In this document: piece after piece, positions 55,311 to 64,000 of the stretch | How the letters are laid out: every line of letters starts with the position of its first letter | Numbering within the stretch: the first letter of the stretch is position 1 | Source: UBA10365 sp041441915 | Lineage (GTDB): Bacteria > Pseudomonadota > Alphaproteobacteria > Rhodobacterales > Rhodobacteraceae | Assembly (NCBI GenBank): GCA_041441915.1 | Contig: JASDRS010000009.1 | Span: 1-64,000, forward strand | Length of the DNA: 64,000 nucleotides | Reading direction: 5' to 3' | Position numbers and translations under genes: made by a program | Notes under the pieces: generated by a model | What the model was told of the DNA's origin: nothing | Database searches by the model: none | The model's input: the letters and a program-made list of their open reading frames with translations, nothing else

Positions 55311-55526
55311 TGCAAAAAATGTAATTTTATAAAAATAATTTTTTTGGTAGTATCTGCAAAAATTTACTTGTAATAACCACCTCAGCGTGTTTATTAAGCT
55401 CAGTGGTAAGGTGGATTTATTGGCGCCTTAATATTTTTAATAAACATCGACAAATAGCCGTGTACAGGGCCAGTTATAAGAAACTGATTGTCGACTAAAC
55501 CAGTTAAATCTGGGTACAAGGACAAG
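55311..55526. other. Leader region of the DUF4167 gene
   Basis: About 215 bases, AT-rich at first, then containing CCACCT near 55378 and AGGTGG near 55409 that could form a 6-bp stem across a long loop. No RNA family is recognisable, and a riboswitch is not supported. It likely carries the promoter and untranslated leader of the DUF4167 gene. Confidence 0.35.
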
Positions 55527-56306
55527 ATGAGATCCTCTAAATCCCGCCAACGTTCGAAACCTAATCGTCCACGCCCCATTGGAAATATCGTTAACCGCGT
55601 TTTTGATAGTTCGGGTCCAGACGGAAAAGTCCGTGGAACCCCACAGCAAATTATTGAAAAATATCAGTTTTTAGCCCGTGATGCACAGCTTTCCAATGAC
55701 CGCGTCGCAGCCGAAAATTTTCAGCAGCACGCTGAGCATTTCACGCGAATATTGGCTGAAGCACAAAAAGAAATTGCCGCTGAGCAAGAAATGCGTGCAG
55801 TTCAAGCCGCAACGCTTCATGCAACGCAAAACCAAAGTGGCGAAAGACGCGATGAGCCCTCAGAAAATAGGTCAGACAAGCCACGCGAGGAACGCAGCTA
55901 TGAAGCGGCGTCAAGCAATCCTGTATCTAACCCAACTAGCGCCTATCGGCGTGATATTGAGACAATTATTGGTGGTAAAGACCTCCTAAATCACGGACAA
56001 GAGCCTTTAGAACCAGCTGAATTTGGTGCGAGCGTTGTCGATTTAGCTTCGGAACAGGATGTAGTAGATGGAAGTGGGTTTAGAAAAGAGCAGCGCGAGA
56101 CTTCAAATGGGCGTAACGCTCCGCGCGTGTCAAAACCTGAACGCGATAGAGAACAGGCGCTTGGTCGTCCTGTAAATGCAGAGGCAAAAAATGTTTTAGT
56201 GGACGACGACGACAAGCCTGCGCGCAAATCGCGGATTATACGAAAGCCAAAGCCAAAGCCTGAATCCGTCGTAGGCCAGTCCAATCTGACGCAATCAGAC
56301 GAATAG
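55527..56306 (+). CDS. DUF4167 domain-containing protein
   Basis: A 259-residue protein of an alphaproteobacterial family of unknown function. Its first 80 residues are highly conserved: MRSSKSRQRSKPNRPRPIG, RVFDSSGPDGKVRGTPQQII and DRVAAENFQQHAEHF. The rest is disordered, rich in Arg, Ser, Glu and Lys. The basic start suggests RNA or nucleic-acid binding; that is inference. ATG 55527 follows AAGGA; the frame extends upstream to 55488 without support. It converges with ksgA, 8 bases apart. Confidence 0.88.
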   Translation: MRSSKSRQRSKPNRPRPIGNIVNRVFDSSGPDGKVRGTPQQIIEKYQFLARDAQLSNDRVAAENFQQHAEHFTRILAEAQKEIAAEQEMRAVQAATLHATQNQSGERRDEPSENRSDKPREERSYEAASSNPVSNPTSAYRRDIETIIGGKDLLNHGQEPLEPAEFGASVVDLASEQDVVDGSGFRKEQRETSNGRNAPRVSKPERDREQALGRPVNAEAKNVLVDDDDKPARKSRIIRKPKPKPESVVGQSNLTQSDE

Positions 56307-56314
56307 CAATGAAA

Positions 56315-57196
56315 TTAAACGATATCAATGGGCGGCAAAATTAACGCCTTTTTTCGTTGCGCTGCCACAATGCATGACAACGCACAAAATTTTTCAAGAT
56401 CAATTTCTTCCGCCCGAGCAGTTGGGGCTATACTGGCCTTAATTAGGCATTCTTCCAAATTATGACATAAGCCCTTTAGGCTCGCGCGCAGCATTTTGCG
56501 TCTTTGGTTAAAGCCCATTGCTGTGATTTGCCCTAAAAGTTTTCCATCAGCTGGAAAACGTGGTTTTTCAAGCCGAGTTAGCTGCACCACTGCTGAATAT
56601 ACTTTTGGAGCTGGCGTAAAGGCTTCTGGTGGTAGGGCAAGAATAATTTTTGCATCAGCGCGCCACTGGGCCAGCAACGCCAGTCGACCATACGCTTTTG
56701 ACCCAGGCTTGGCCACAATGCGTTCGGCCACTTCCTTTTGAAACATGAGGGTTAGGCTTTGCCAAAACGGAGGCCAAATATCGGGTGAGAGCCAGCGGAT
56801 CAAAAGTTCGGTGCCAATATTATAGGGCAGGTTGGAAATGATGCGAATGGGAGGTTTTAGATATTGGGTCGCATCAAAGCGCAAAGCATCAGCATTGATG
56901 ACCTGTAAGCGGTCTGGATAGACATTTGCAATATTCTCCAGAGGGGGAATGCAGCGGGAGTCTTTTTCAATTGCCACGACACGCCGTGCGCCTTCTAACA
57001 ACAACCCACGCGTAAGGCCTCCTGGACCGGGGCCTATTTCGAGCACATCACAGGCTGATAAATCACCAGCTGATCGGGCAATTTTGGCGGTCAGGGTTAA
57101 ATCTAGTAAAAAATTTTGCCCTAATTTTTTTTTTGCTACCAAGTCATGCGCTGCAATTACGGCGCGCAGTGGGGGCAGCCCATCAAAATTTGACAC
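56315..57196 (-). CDS. ksgA: 16S rRNA (adenine(1518)-N6/adenine(1519)-N6)-dimethyltransferase
   Basis: KsgA (RsmA) dimethylates two adjacent adenines near the 3' end of 16S rRNA, a late step in small-subunit assembly. The 293-residue protein has KKKLGQNFLLDLTLTAKI, the SAM motif VLEIGPGPGGLTRGLL, and the catalytic NLPYNIGTELLIRWL. The start is GTG at 57196, inside the 3' end of pdxA (14-base overlap), the usual pdxA-ksgA order. Confidence 0.96.
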   Translation of the reverse strand: MSNFDGLPPLRAVIAAHDLVAKKKLGQNFLLDLTLTAKIARSAGDLSACDVLEIGPGPGGLTRGLLLEGARRVVAIEKDSRCIPPLENIANVYPDRLQVINADALRFDATQYLKPPIRIISNLPYNIGTELLIRWLSPDIWPPFWQSLTLMFQKEVAERIVAKPGSKAYGRLALLAQWRADAKIILALPPEAFTPAPKVYSAVVQLTRLEKPRFPADGKLLGQITAMGFNQRRKMLRASLKGLCHNLEECLIKASIAPTARAEEIDLEKFCALSCIVAAQRKKALILPPIDIV

Positions 57197-58202
57197 TATT
57201 TAAACCTTTGGCGATCGCGCGGGTTTGGGCCATATCTGCGGCCATGCGTAATGCTGCCACCATGCTTTGTGGGTCTGCCAAATCGTGACCTGAAATATCA
57301 AAAGCCGTCCCGTGATCGGGCGAGGTGCGGACGAAGGGTAACCCTAAAGTTATGTTAACCCCACCAGTAAAATCTAGTGTTTTTAGAGGGATTAGAGCTT
57401 GGTCATGATACATGCAAAGCGCAAGGTCATAACTAGCACGAGCAGTTTCGTGAAACATTGTATCAGCTGAATGGGGCCCGGAAATTTCCAGTCCTTCATT
57501 ACGTAAACGCCTTAATAGCGGGATAATCATAGAAATTTCTTGCCCTCCCATGGCGCCACTCTCTCCAGCATGGGGATTAAGCCCAGCCACGGCAATACGA
57601 GGGGAGTTTATACCAAAGTCCAACTTAAGCGCATTGTGAGCCAAGCGCACAGCTGTTTCAACTAATTCAGCAGTGAGAGAGTTTGCGACATCCTGCAAAG
57701 GTATGTGAATGGTCACCGGAACCACACGCAAAAGTGGAGATGCCAGCATCATTACCACATCTTTCACCCCAGTCAAATGAGCTAAAAATTCAGTGTGGCC
57801 AGGAAAGGCGAAACCCGCACCATTTTGCAACGCCTTTTTGTGGATAGGTGCCGTGCACATAGCAGAGGCTTGCCCAGATGTTACCAAATCCATTGCGCGA
57901 ATGATCACGTCAATGACCGACTGGGCATGGGTGAGTTTGGGGTGGCCCGCACTGGCAGGGCCTGAAAAAAAATGGGGTAAAATCGGCAATATATCAGAAG
58001 GCACCTGATGCGCTTGGGCTAGATGGGTGATTTTAGCAAAAGTGCACTTTTTTGGCAGGTGGCGGGGGTCGCCTACATAAGCGAAGGGCACCTCTTGCCC
58101 TAAAATCAGCCGAGCCTTATAGGCGACTTCAGGCCCAATTCCAGCTGGCTCGCCACAGGTAACGATTAAAGGAGGTTTCTTTTGGGAAGCGGTAGGGTTC
58201 AT
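57183..58202 (-). CDS. pdxA: 4-hydroxythreonine-4-phosphate dehydrogenase
   Basis: PdxA oxidises 4-phosphohydroxythreonine in the DXP-dependent route to pyridoxal phosphate. The 339-residue protein shows VTCGEPAGIGPEVAYKA at the N-terminus and metal-binding His residues in FPGHTEFLAHLTG, GLNPHAGESGAMG and CMYHDQALIPLKTL. It overlaps surA by 4 bases and ksgA by 14. Length and motifs are canonical. Confidence 0.96.
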   Translation of the reverse strand: MNPTASQKKPPLIVTCGEPAGIGPEVAYKARLILGQEVPFAYVGDPRHLPKKCTFAKITHLAQAHQVPSDILPILPHFFSGPASAGHPKLTHAQSVIDVIIRAMDLVTSGQASAMCTAPIHKKALQNGAGFAFPGHTEFLAHLTGVKDVVMMLASPLLRVVPVTIHIPLQDVANSLTAELVETAVRLAHNALKLDFGINSPRIAVAGLNPHAGESGAMGGQEISMIIPLLRRLRNEGLEISGPHSADTMFHETARASYDLALCMYHDQALIPLKTLDFTGGVNITLGLPFVRTSPDHGTAFDISGHDLADPQSMVAALRMAADMAQTRAIAKGLNSVKF

Positions 58203-59467
58203 GGCCGGATAATAATAGCTGAGGCCAACAATTCTGACAAATAAGCTTGCGAAAGATCAGTAATTCGTTGATTAAGAAGAAAATTCTTGATCTGTTCTCG
58301 ATCCAAAGTAGCGCTAGCTTTGGTCGCGACGTTGCACATCATTACGGCTATCTCTTCTCCATTTTTTTGAGGTAAAATGCCAATTTCCGACAGGTCAATC
58401 TTTGATAGAGCCAGCGCAATGTCAGATTCTATATCCATATGGTTCTTGCTGAACCGTTCAATTTTAACAGCAGGATCATCTTTACTAAAAATAAACAGAT
58501 CATCACAGGAATCGACAGTTTTTTTAATCATTTGCAAAAAGGCGGAGCTTGGCACGTTGATCAAGGCATAATCATATGTGATAGCCAATGCCTCGATGAT
58601 CCCGTTTTCGTCGATGCCGCGCATTTGAAAGACTGCAACCGCATTTTTTAAAAAAATTGGCGAAGTTACTTCGCCTATAGATAGGGTCTTTACTGCATTA
58701 GCAACTGATGGTGGTAATTTTGACAGGGACAGCCAGTCGAGCTTACCGCCGGCAGAAGCTGACCCAGCAGAAGAATATTTTTGCGCCAATTGCGAGAATT
58801 GGTCTTGCGATAATTCCAATTCACGTAGTGATGCTATAAAGCCGACCGCTTGTTCACGATTGGAGGGATTAAGGGCCATGATAAGTTCAGACACAAGTAC
58901 CCTTGTGCGATCAACGTGGGTTTGAGAGAGAAGCGCGCGGTCAATATCAGAAGGTAAAATTTCGGTCCGGCTTATAAAGCGACCGCGTATCACATCGCGC
59001 CAAATTATGTCAACTTTTAGAAAATCCCGCAGAAAGGATTCATCAATACCAATAATTGCTAAATGCTTACTTAATTGTAGTACAGTTTTTTTATTACTAC
59101 CAGCAAAATCAGCAAAAGCTTTGTCAACATCTATGAGGTCCGCTGTGACACCTAAACGCTCGGCTTCTTCAAGGCGCAACCGATCTTCAATTAAAAAATT
59201 TTGCGCGGCTTTGTTTAAATCACCTGACTTTCCTAAGAAGCGTTCCAACAAAATCCTTTGATTAATTTCATAATAGTTAATTGCTTGGTCATTAACTTTT
59301 ATGGCTGTTGCAAATAGGCTCACTTGTGCCTGCAAGTGGCCCATCTGCCCCAGCAAGACCAAGGTGGCCAATCCCATCGCATACGTCACCCTGCGCACAG
59401 GCCAACTGATCATTTTTGTCTGCAAAATAATAAACTTCACAAATAGTGGTACATTAATCGCCTTCAT
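58199..59467 (-). CDS. surA: Periplasmic chaperone/PPIase SurA-like
   Basis: A 422-residue exported protein with a SurA-type N-terminal chaperone region (IKVNDQAINYYEINQRILLERFL, then FLIEDRLRLEEAERLGV) and one parvulin-like domain at about 200-300 (SSAGSASAGGKLDWLSLSKL, IGEVTSPIFLKNAVAVFQMRG). SurA delivers outer-membrane beta-barrels, including LptD, to the BAM complex, and lies next to lptD here. A hydrophobic signal region runs from about residue 30 to 48; an internal ATG at 59413 would give a shorter, more standard signal peptide and is equally plausible. Confidence 0.88.
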   Translation of the reverse strand: MKAINVPLFVKFIILQTKMISWPVRRVTYAMGLATLVLLGQMGHLQAQVSLFATAIKVNDQAINYYEINQRILLERFLGKSGDLNKAAQNFLIEDRLRLEEAERLGVTADLIDVDKAFADFAGSNKKTVLQLSKHLAIIGIDESFLRDFLKVDIIWRDVIRGRFISRTEILPSDIDRALLSQTHVDRTRVLVSELIMALNPSNREQAVGFIASLRELELSQDQFSQLAQKYSSAGSASAGGKLDWLSLSKLPPSVANAVKTLSIGEVTSPIFLKNAVAVFQMRGIDENGIIEALAITYDYALINVPSSAFLQMIKKTVDSCDDLFIFSKDDPAVKIERFSKNHMDIESDIALALSKIDLSEIGILPQKNGEEIAVMMCNVATKASATLDREQIKNFLLNQRITDLSQAYLSELLASAIIIRP

Positions 59468-59497
59468 GTTTTTTCCGTTTAAATATACGTCATGTAA

Positions 59498-61759
59498 CTA
59501 AGAGCCGCATTGGCTAGATCTGCCACGGCTTGATCCATTGCTAAACCCTAAAAGTTCAAGATCCAAGGTAAAATCCGTATTTGGATCAAATCCTGTTGAA
59601 GATGTGTAGCGACGTAAAAGGGCTAACTTTAAATGCAAACATTCATTGATATAATTCAGGTTTAAATTGGCGGTCACTGGTTCGTGTGCTTTAAAGTTAT
59701 AGCGCCCACCTGCATACGAGGTCCATTGCTCAGAAAGATTAAAACGCGAACTCAGGTAGACCTCGGATACATCATCGCTGCGCCCCTCAGCCGTATCGGC
59801 CAAAAGCGAAACGTAAGATGCCGACAGACTTAATTTTGGCCGCTCAAGCCCTAAGCGTAACTCGTTTTTATTAATCGAATTACCCGAACCGAGCAGAAAT
59901 CTGTTTTGCACTGTAAGCCCATTGATAAGGCTAAGTCGAACCGAAGCCAAAAGATCAGAATTAACCCCACTTAAGCCTGAAGCTGCAGAAAATTGCCCAT
60001 AATTGGTTGGTCGTATGACCTTACCAATGTTACTATGAAGTTCCCAACCGGTCGGTGCAATTCGTGTCCAACCCAACCCAAGATTCAAACGATTGCCTCG
60101 TTCACGCGCATCATATCCTGAAAATCGTTGAATCGAAAACAAAGACCCTTCGTCAAATTCAACCAGGGTAGAATCCTCGTTTGAAATATTATAATTTTGA
60201 TTTGGTGCTAAAACCAATTGGGCAACAGGCTCAATCACTTGGGCGCCGCCTAGGTGGTCCGATGCAACAAATGGCCAGCGCAATTCTACTGCACCAACGC
60301 CGGTTGTGCGTGTGGTTCTGCCTTCGTAAATATCATCTTGTTTTATATTATATTGGTCGGAACTTGCCACTAAGGCTAAAGAACCCACCACACCAGATTT
60401 AAAAACCCAATTTTTACGCCAATCGCCTGCAATTGACATGCGGTCAGTGTCACGCCCATCAGATATACCGTCACTATCAGTATCAGATCCAGTTTTTGAA
60501 CTGCGGGACTGTGTCCGAAGATTTACTTTGAGCCCCGCTGCCCCGCCGAACCATGGTTCGTAAAATCTCTGCTGCCAGTTGTTATCAAAAATCAAAGATG
60601 GTACTGTAGAATTTGTTTCGCCAGGCCTAACCGAGCGAAACGAAATTAAATCTGTCGCCAAATATTGGTTTTTTTTGACCCGTGATACAGTCATGTTTGA
60701 ATACATGCGGTCAGTATAATTATCGTCAAGCAGATAGTAATCACCAAGTACACCATCAAACAGAAAGTTCAGCTTGTAGTCTTTTGGTAGATTGAAATTT
60801 CCGCTTGCCCTGTAACGAGCTCGCACACCTTTGGTCTTCGATTGGTCGAAAGACAAAGTGCTGTCTACAGCAATATTGCCCTTATCATAGGGCTGGGTAA
60901 AAATTACACTTGCTGTAGAACCGTCAAAGTTAAGTGGACCCGCATTACCATAAGATAGAGCTGTGCCTATAGTTAAGTCTGCCTTCGGAAAGGCTTTGCG
61001 ATAGACAGCGGTCGCATTGTTACTGTCACCATCGGCCTTAATGAAGGGTGAAAAAGTCAAATCGGAAAAGGTATTGAGCGGAATGAAAAACGGTAATCGA
61101 ATGCCACCACCAAAATCGGTTGTATAGCTAAACTGTGGTGTCAAAAAGCCCGTTGCGCGCTTTACCGATGGTTCAGGTGTCCGCAGTCGTGGCGCATAAA
61201 AAATTGGTACCCCACCCAAACGTAGTTGGAAATCATCATAATAAATACGGCGCGTTTCTTTGTCATGGATGGCCTTGGTTGCGCGCACCTCCCACAAAGG
61301 CGTTAGACCAGCAGCGCATACATAGCAGCTTGAGGCGCGGACCTGATCGAGTTCGCTGTAGCGACCGTCGGCGCGCAAAATTTGACGCGACGTGAGTTGT
61401 AAGCTGTCTTTCACAATGAACCTTGCACTTTGCAAAATTCCATCCTTAAAACCCTTTGACATAGTCGCGTAGTCTGAAATTACCACTAGTCCTGATCCAT
61501 CATCGTAAAGAAGCGGCCCTTCAAAATGATAAGTATCTTTTGATTTATCATAAACCAAGCTTTGCGCTCGAACATATTCACCGCGATAAATAATTTCTAC
61601 ATTTCCGGTAGCTGTAAGTACATTATCGCGCGAAGTCGAAATATTATCGGCCACCAATTGTACAAGTTCTTGACTGCGCACCATTTGACCCATGAGTAAG
61701 ATAAACGACAAAAACATCGAAAAGGAAAAAACTAAATGTGCAAACCGAGAGTTTGACAT
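59498..61759 (-). CDS. lptD: LPS-assembly protein LptD
   Basis: LptD is the outer-membrane translocon that inserts lipopolysaccharide into the outer leaflet. The 753-residue protein has a signal peptide (residues 1-29), an OstA/LptA-like periplasmic domain (LVADNISTSRDNVLTATGNV) and a C-terminal beta-barrel with aromatic strand ends. Four cysteines stand out: the CYVC pair near residue 143, one in NECLHLKL and the last in SSQCGS at the very C-terminus, which could form the disulfides that LptD maturation requires in E. coli. It shares one base (TAATG-type junction) with lptG. Confidence 0.93.
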   Translation of the reverse strand: MSNSRFAHLVFSFSMFLSFILLMGQMVRSQELVQLVADNISTSRDNVLTATGNVEIIYRGEYVRAQSLVYDKSKDTYHFEGPLLYDDGSGLVVISDYATMSKGFKDGILQSARFIVKDSLQLTSRQILRADGRYSELDQVRASSCYVCAAGLTPLWEVRATKAIHDKETRRIYYDDFQLRLGGVPIFYAPRLRTPEPSVKRATGFLTPQFSYTTDFGGGIRLPFFIPLNTFSDLTFSPFIKADGDSNNATAVYRKAFPKADLTIGTALSYGNAGPLNFDGSTASVIFTQPYDKGNIAVDSTLSFDQSKTKGVRARYRASGNFNLPKDYKLNFLFDGVLGDYYLLDDNYTDRMYSNMTVSRVKKNQYLATDLISFRSVRPGETNSTVPSLIFDNNWQQRFYEPWFGGAAGLKVNLRTQSRSSKTGSDTDSDGISDGRDTDRMSIAGDWRKNWVFKSGVVGSLALVASSDQYNIKQDDIYEGRTTRTTGVGAVELRWPFVASDHLGGAQVIEPVAQLVLAPNQNYNISNEDSTLVEFDEGSLFSIQRFSGYDARERGNRLNLGLGWTRIAPTGWELHSNIGKVIRPTNYGQFSAASGLSGVNSDLLASVRLSLINGLTVQNRFLLGSGNSINKNELRLGLERPKLSLSASYVSLLADTAEGRSDDVSEVYLSSRFNLSEQWTSYAGGRYNFKAHEPVTANLNLNYINECLHLKLALLRRYTSSTGFDPNTDFTLDLELLGFSNGSSRGRSSQCGS

Positions 61760-62856
61760 TAGCTTTCCTCAAGATGCAACAAAAGCCCAATCGCACAAAG
61801 GGCAACAACGCCAGGGGGGCCCCAAGCAGCGAGCATAATAGGTATCTGACCATTTCCACCAAGTATTTGAGCCAAATTGCGTATAAAGTAGATGGCAAAC
61901 CCGCTGAGAACCGCAAAAACAATCAACCCTCCCGAAGCTGACAAGCGTGAAGGGCGCATCGTAAAACCCGCGGCCAGAAGCACCATCGTAGCCAAAAAAA
62001 ATGGCAATGCCAGCTCCATTTGCAGCCAAAGCCTGTGACTTTTTGCTGAAAATCCTGCAAATTCCAAAGCCTCAATATAACTTGGCAAAATCCAAATTGA
62101 AATTGCTGCGGGTTTCCCAAAGCTGTCGCGAATGGCGTCAGGGGTCAGGTCAGAATTAATCTTTTCTCCTTTGGTCAAGGCCTGCATTTCAGCTTGCGGA
62201 TTTGTCACACGTAAATCCCATTTACGTGCATTTGACAAAATCCAAGCCCCCGGCTCCAACTGGGCAATATTTGCTTCAATGCGTGAAATAGGCGTTCCTG
62301 AGCCGTCAAATGTCCAAAAGCTGGCTCCATAAAGCACGGTGCCGTCTGAATTGGCGCGAGTGGCCTTTATCACAGATTGCCCGTCAGGGCCGCCCTGTCG
62401 TAGCCACAGACCCTCCGATGAAACAGAAAAAATACTATCAGTTCCTCGCACGTAACGCGACAATGAAGCATCATATTGCTGCATTGATATTGCAACAATT
62501 GGATTAAAAATCATAAGGCTGACAAGCCCAATGGAAAAAGCCGTCAGCATGGGCGCAATCAGAAGTTTTATTCCCGATTGCCCCGCCGCGCGTGCTATCA
62601 CCAATTCGCTGGACCGTGACATGCTTAAAAGAGCAAAAATCGAGGCGAACAGCATCACTAAAGGCAGAATTTTTTGCAAGTTAGTGGGCACATTTAACAA
62701 AACCAAGCCAAATATTTGAGCCGTTGAGATCTGTTTGTTTCCTAAAAACCTTAATTGTTCAACAAAGTCGATCAGAAGTAAAAGTACAAAAAATATACCA
62801 AAGACGCACAAAAAACTAAAAAGAAAACGTCTGGCCAAATAGAGTCCTAGGGTCAT
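61759..62856 (-). CDS. lptG: LPS export ABC transporter permease LptG
   Basis: LptG with LptF forms the transmembrane part of the LptB2FG transporter that extracts lipopolysaccharide from the inner membrane. The 365-residue protein has the YjgP/YjgQ arrangement: three N-terminal helices (YLARRFLFSFLCVFGIFFVL), a periplasmic jellyroll, and three C-terminal helices. LSMSRSSELVIARAAGQSG is the coupling segment. It overlaps lptF by 4 bases. Confidence 0.94.
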   Translation of the reverse strand: MTLGLYLARRFLFSFLCVFGIFFVLLLLIDFVEQLRFLGNKQISTAQIFGLVLLNVPTNLQKILPLVMLFASIFALLSMSRSSELVIARAAGQSGIKLLIAPMLTAFSIGLVSLMIFNPIVAISMQQYDASLSRYVRGTDSIFSVSSEGLWLRQGGPDGQSVIKATRANSDGTVLYGASFWTFDGSGTPISRIEANIAQLEPGAWILSNARKWDLRVTNPQAEMQALTKGEKINSDLTPDAIRDSFGKPAAISIWILPSYIEALEFAGFSAKSHRLWLQMELALPFFLATMVLLAAGFTMRPSRLSASGGLIVFAVLSGFAIYFIRNLAQILGGNGQIPIMLAAWGPPGVVALCAIGLLLHLEES

Positions 62857-63989
62857 TCTGGCTTAACCTCGGTTAGACGTGCGCGCCCAGGGTGGCGCTT
62901 CCGCCCCACGAAGGCGTAAGCGCTCAGCGATAAAATGGTTCCAAGAAAAGTGGCTGTGTAGGTGAGGGGCCACAATACCCAATTGCGCCGTACAATGCCC
63001 ATGGTTGTGGTGTTGACCAAATGCAAAACGATCATGATTGCAATTGCCAAGCCAATCTGGCGCCACAAAGAGAAGCGGCTAAAACCACCGATCAACATAG
63101 CCCCTAAGGCCAACAGCGAAACGGTCAATCCCTGCAAAGGCTGTGCAATACGATTGTGGGCTTCGAACATGATTGATCCCTTTTCGTATCTACCGGTTTT
63201 GGTCAAATCGACGGCATGGAATATCAGATTCCAAGTTGAGATTTCAGCAAGATCTGGTGTTCGATATTTGTCGTTGGATCCATTATCTTTTTGCAAATCT
63301 ACGGTGAAGCTTGAAAACTTAGTAACTCCTAAGACGCCGGTGTTTAGATTTAAAAACTGGGCCATGCCATCTAGCATAACCAGCTTTGGTCCATTGTTTG
63401 TTCGAATAAATAAAGCGTTTTTTGAGCTATAGGTGAGCGTTAGCAACGGATCGCTTTGGTCGTTTAAAAATATATCATGCAATTGACCATCAGCCGAAAT
63501 TTCACGGATGTAGAGCGTTTGATTTTTTTCTGGATGAATGAGCTTTCCAACTGTCAGAAGTTTTGATGTGGCCGTTTGCGCTATGGATTTATAACGATTG
63601 ATTTTCACCGTTTCGGAATAGGGCGAAACAATGTTCATCAAAATCAAGCTCATTAAAGTGACAATAAGTCCAAAAATCATTACTGGCCGGGCAATTTGAA
63701 ATGCAGACATGCCCGTTGATTGCATAATCAGAAGTTCACTTTCGCGCAAAAAACGGTTGATCGCATAGATTGTGGAGATAAAAGCAGCAATTGGCAGAAC
63801 CGTTGCTATTAAATTTGGCAAAGACAAAAAGCTAATTTCAAAAAATAAACTTAAGTCGTGACCCGAACCCACTATCTTGTCGAACAAATCTACCGAAAGG
63901 TTAATCCAATATATAGCCACAATCGACAGAGCGAAAAAGCTAAATAAGACCAATAATTGCGACAGCAGATATCTGTCGAATTTCGACAC
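62853..63989 (-). CDS. lptF: LPS export ABC transporter permease LptF
   Basis: A 378-residue partner of LptG with the same layout: KFDRYLLSQLLVLFSFFALS first helix, AINRFLRESELLIMQSTGMS coupling region, periplasmic domain, and C-terminal helices. The order lptF-lptG-lptD-surA-pdxA-ksgA with overlaps or very short gaps indicates one transcript. lptB is not in the window. The start lies 11 bases from the window edge, so its promoter is outside. Confidence 0.94.
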   Translation of the reverse strand: MSKFDRYLLSQLLVLFSFFALSIVAIYWINLSVDLFDKIVGSGHDLSLFFEISFLSLPNLIATVLPIAAFISTIYAINRFLRESELLIMQSTGMSAFQIARPVMIFGLIVTLMSLILMNIVSPYSETVKINRYKSIAQTATSKLLTVGKLIHPEKNQTLYIREISADGQLHDIFLNDQSDPLLTLTYSSKNALFIRTNNGPKLVMLDGMAQFLNLNTGVLGVTKFSSFTVDLQKDNGSNDKYRTPDLAEISTWNLIFHAVDLTKTGRYEKGSIMFEAHNRIAQPLQGLTVSLLALGAMLIGGFSRFSLWRQIGLAIAIMIVLHLVNTTTMGIVRRNWVLWPLTYTATFLGTILSLSAYAFVGRKRHPGRARLTEVKPE

Positions 63990-64000
63990 GGGCGCTCCTC

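Overview
The window is a gene-dense chromosomal segment from an alphaproteobacterium, almost certainly a member of the Rhodobacterales (roseobacter-type). The evidence is gene content and order: a RodZ-like protein before ispG, bcp/M23(DUF5930)/bactofilin beside an AsmA-like protein and queA, an argS-SPOR-nagZ-scpA-scpB string, tandem gap genes followed by tkt, prfA-prmC-DUF4167, and lptF-lptG-lptD-surA-pdxA-ksgA. Base composition looks modest for this order (somewhat below 50% GC by eye), and A+T-rich spacers are frequent. There is no phage, insertion sequence, CRISPR array or obvious genomic island. Nearly everything is core metabolism, translation, envelope biogenesis and DNA repair.

Layout. 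1-55: 3' part of tRNA-Asp. 71-1890: GNAT acetyltransferase and M20 dipeptidase. 2132-10559: rodZ-like, ispG, DsbA-like oxidoreductase, amiC-type amidase, PBP1A, prfB. 10595-13016: intact bactofilin gene followed by two decayed genes, an M23/DUF5930 peptidoglycan peptidase and a Bcp peroxiredoxin. 13111-24105: AsmA-like giant, queA, MFS transporter, DUF924, lpdA, uvrA. 24140-27183: mmsA with a divergent LysR regulator, then coaD. 27287-32641: two gap paralogues, dsbB, a YqaA/DedA membrane protein, tkt. 32901-37792: coiled-coil protein, zapA, grxD, bolA, purL, LysR. 38041-38700: decayed lysophospholipid acyltransferase. 38849-46959: murI, argC, ccmE, argS, SPOR protein, nagZ, scpA, scpB. 47517-50702: nucleoside hydrolase, an orphan FbpA-type iron-binding protein and mazG, with a 180-bp tandem repeat between the last two. 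50756-56306: frameshifted M20D amidohydrolase, speB-like ureohydrolase, DUF1499, prfA, prmC, DUF4167. 56315-63989: ksgA, pdxA, surA, lptD, lptG, lptF, read leftward as one operon.

How the genes work together. Several clusters act on the envelope: PBP1A, AmiC-type amidase, NagZ, MurI, bactofilin and the RodZ-like protein on peptidoglycan and shape; LptD/F/G and SurA on lipopolysaccharide and outer-membrane protein assembly; the DsbA-like protein and DsbB on periplasmic disulfides. Other groups serve translation (prfA, prfB, prmC, argS, ksgA, queA), chromosome segregation and division (scpAB, zapA), and central metabolism (gap, tkt, lpdA, mmsA).

The most notable result is not a new system. It is a set of well-resolved signs of gene loss and local rearrangement: four genes in different stages of decay within 64 kb, and a tandem repeat that fuses the 3' end of mazG to the first codons of fbpA. 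No convincing undescribed defence, secretion or biosynthetic system is visible here.
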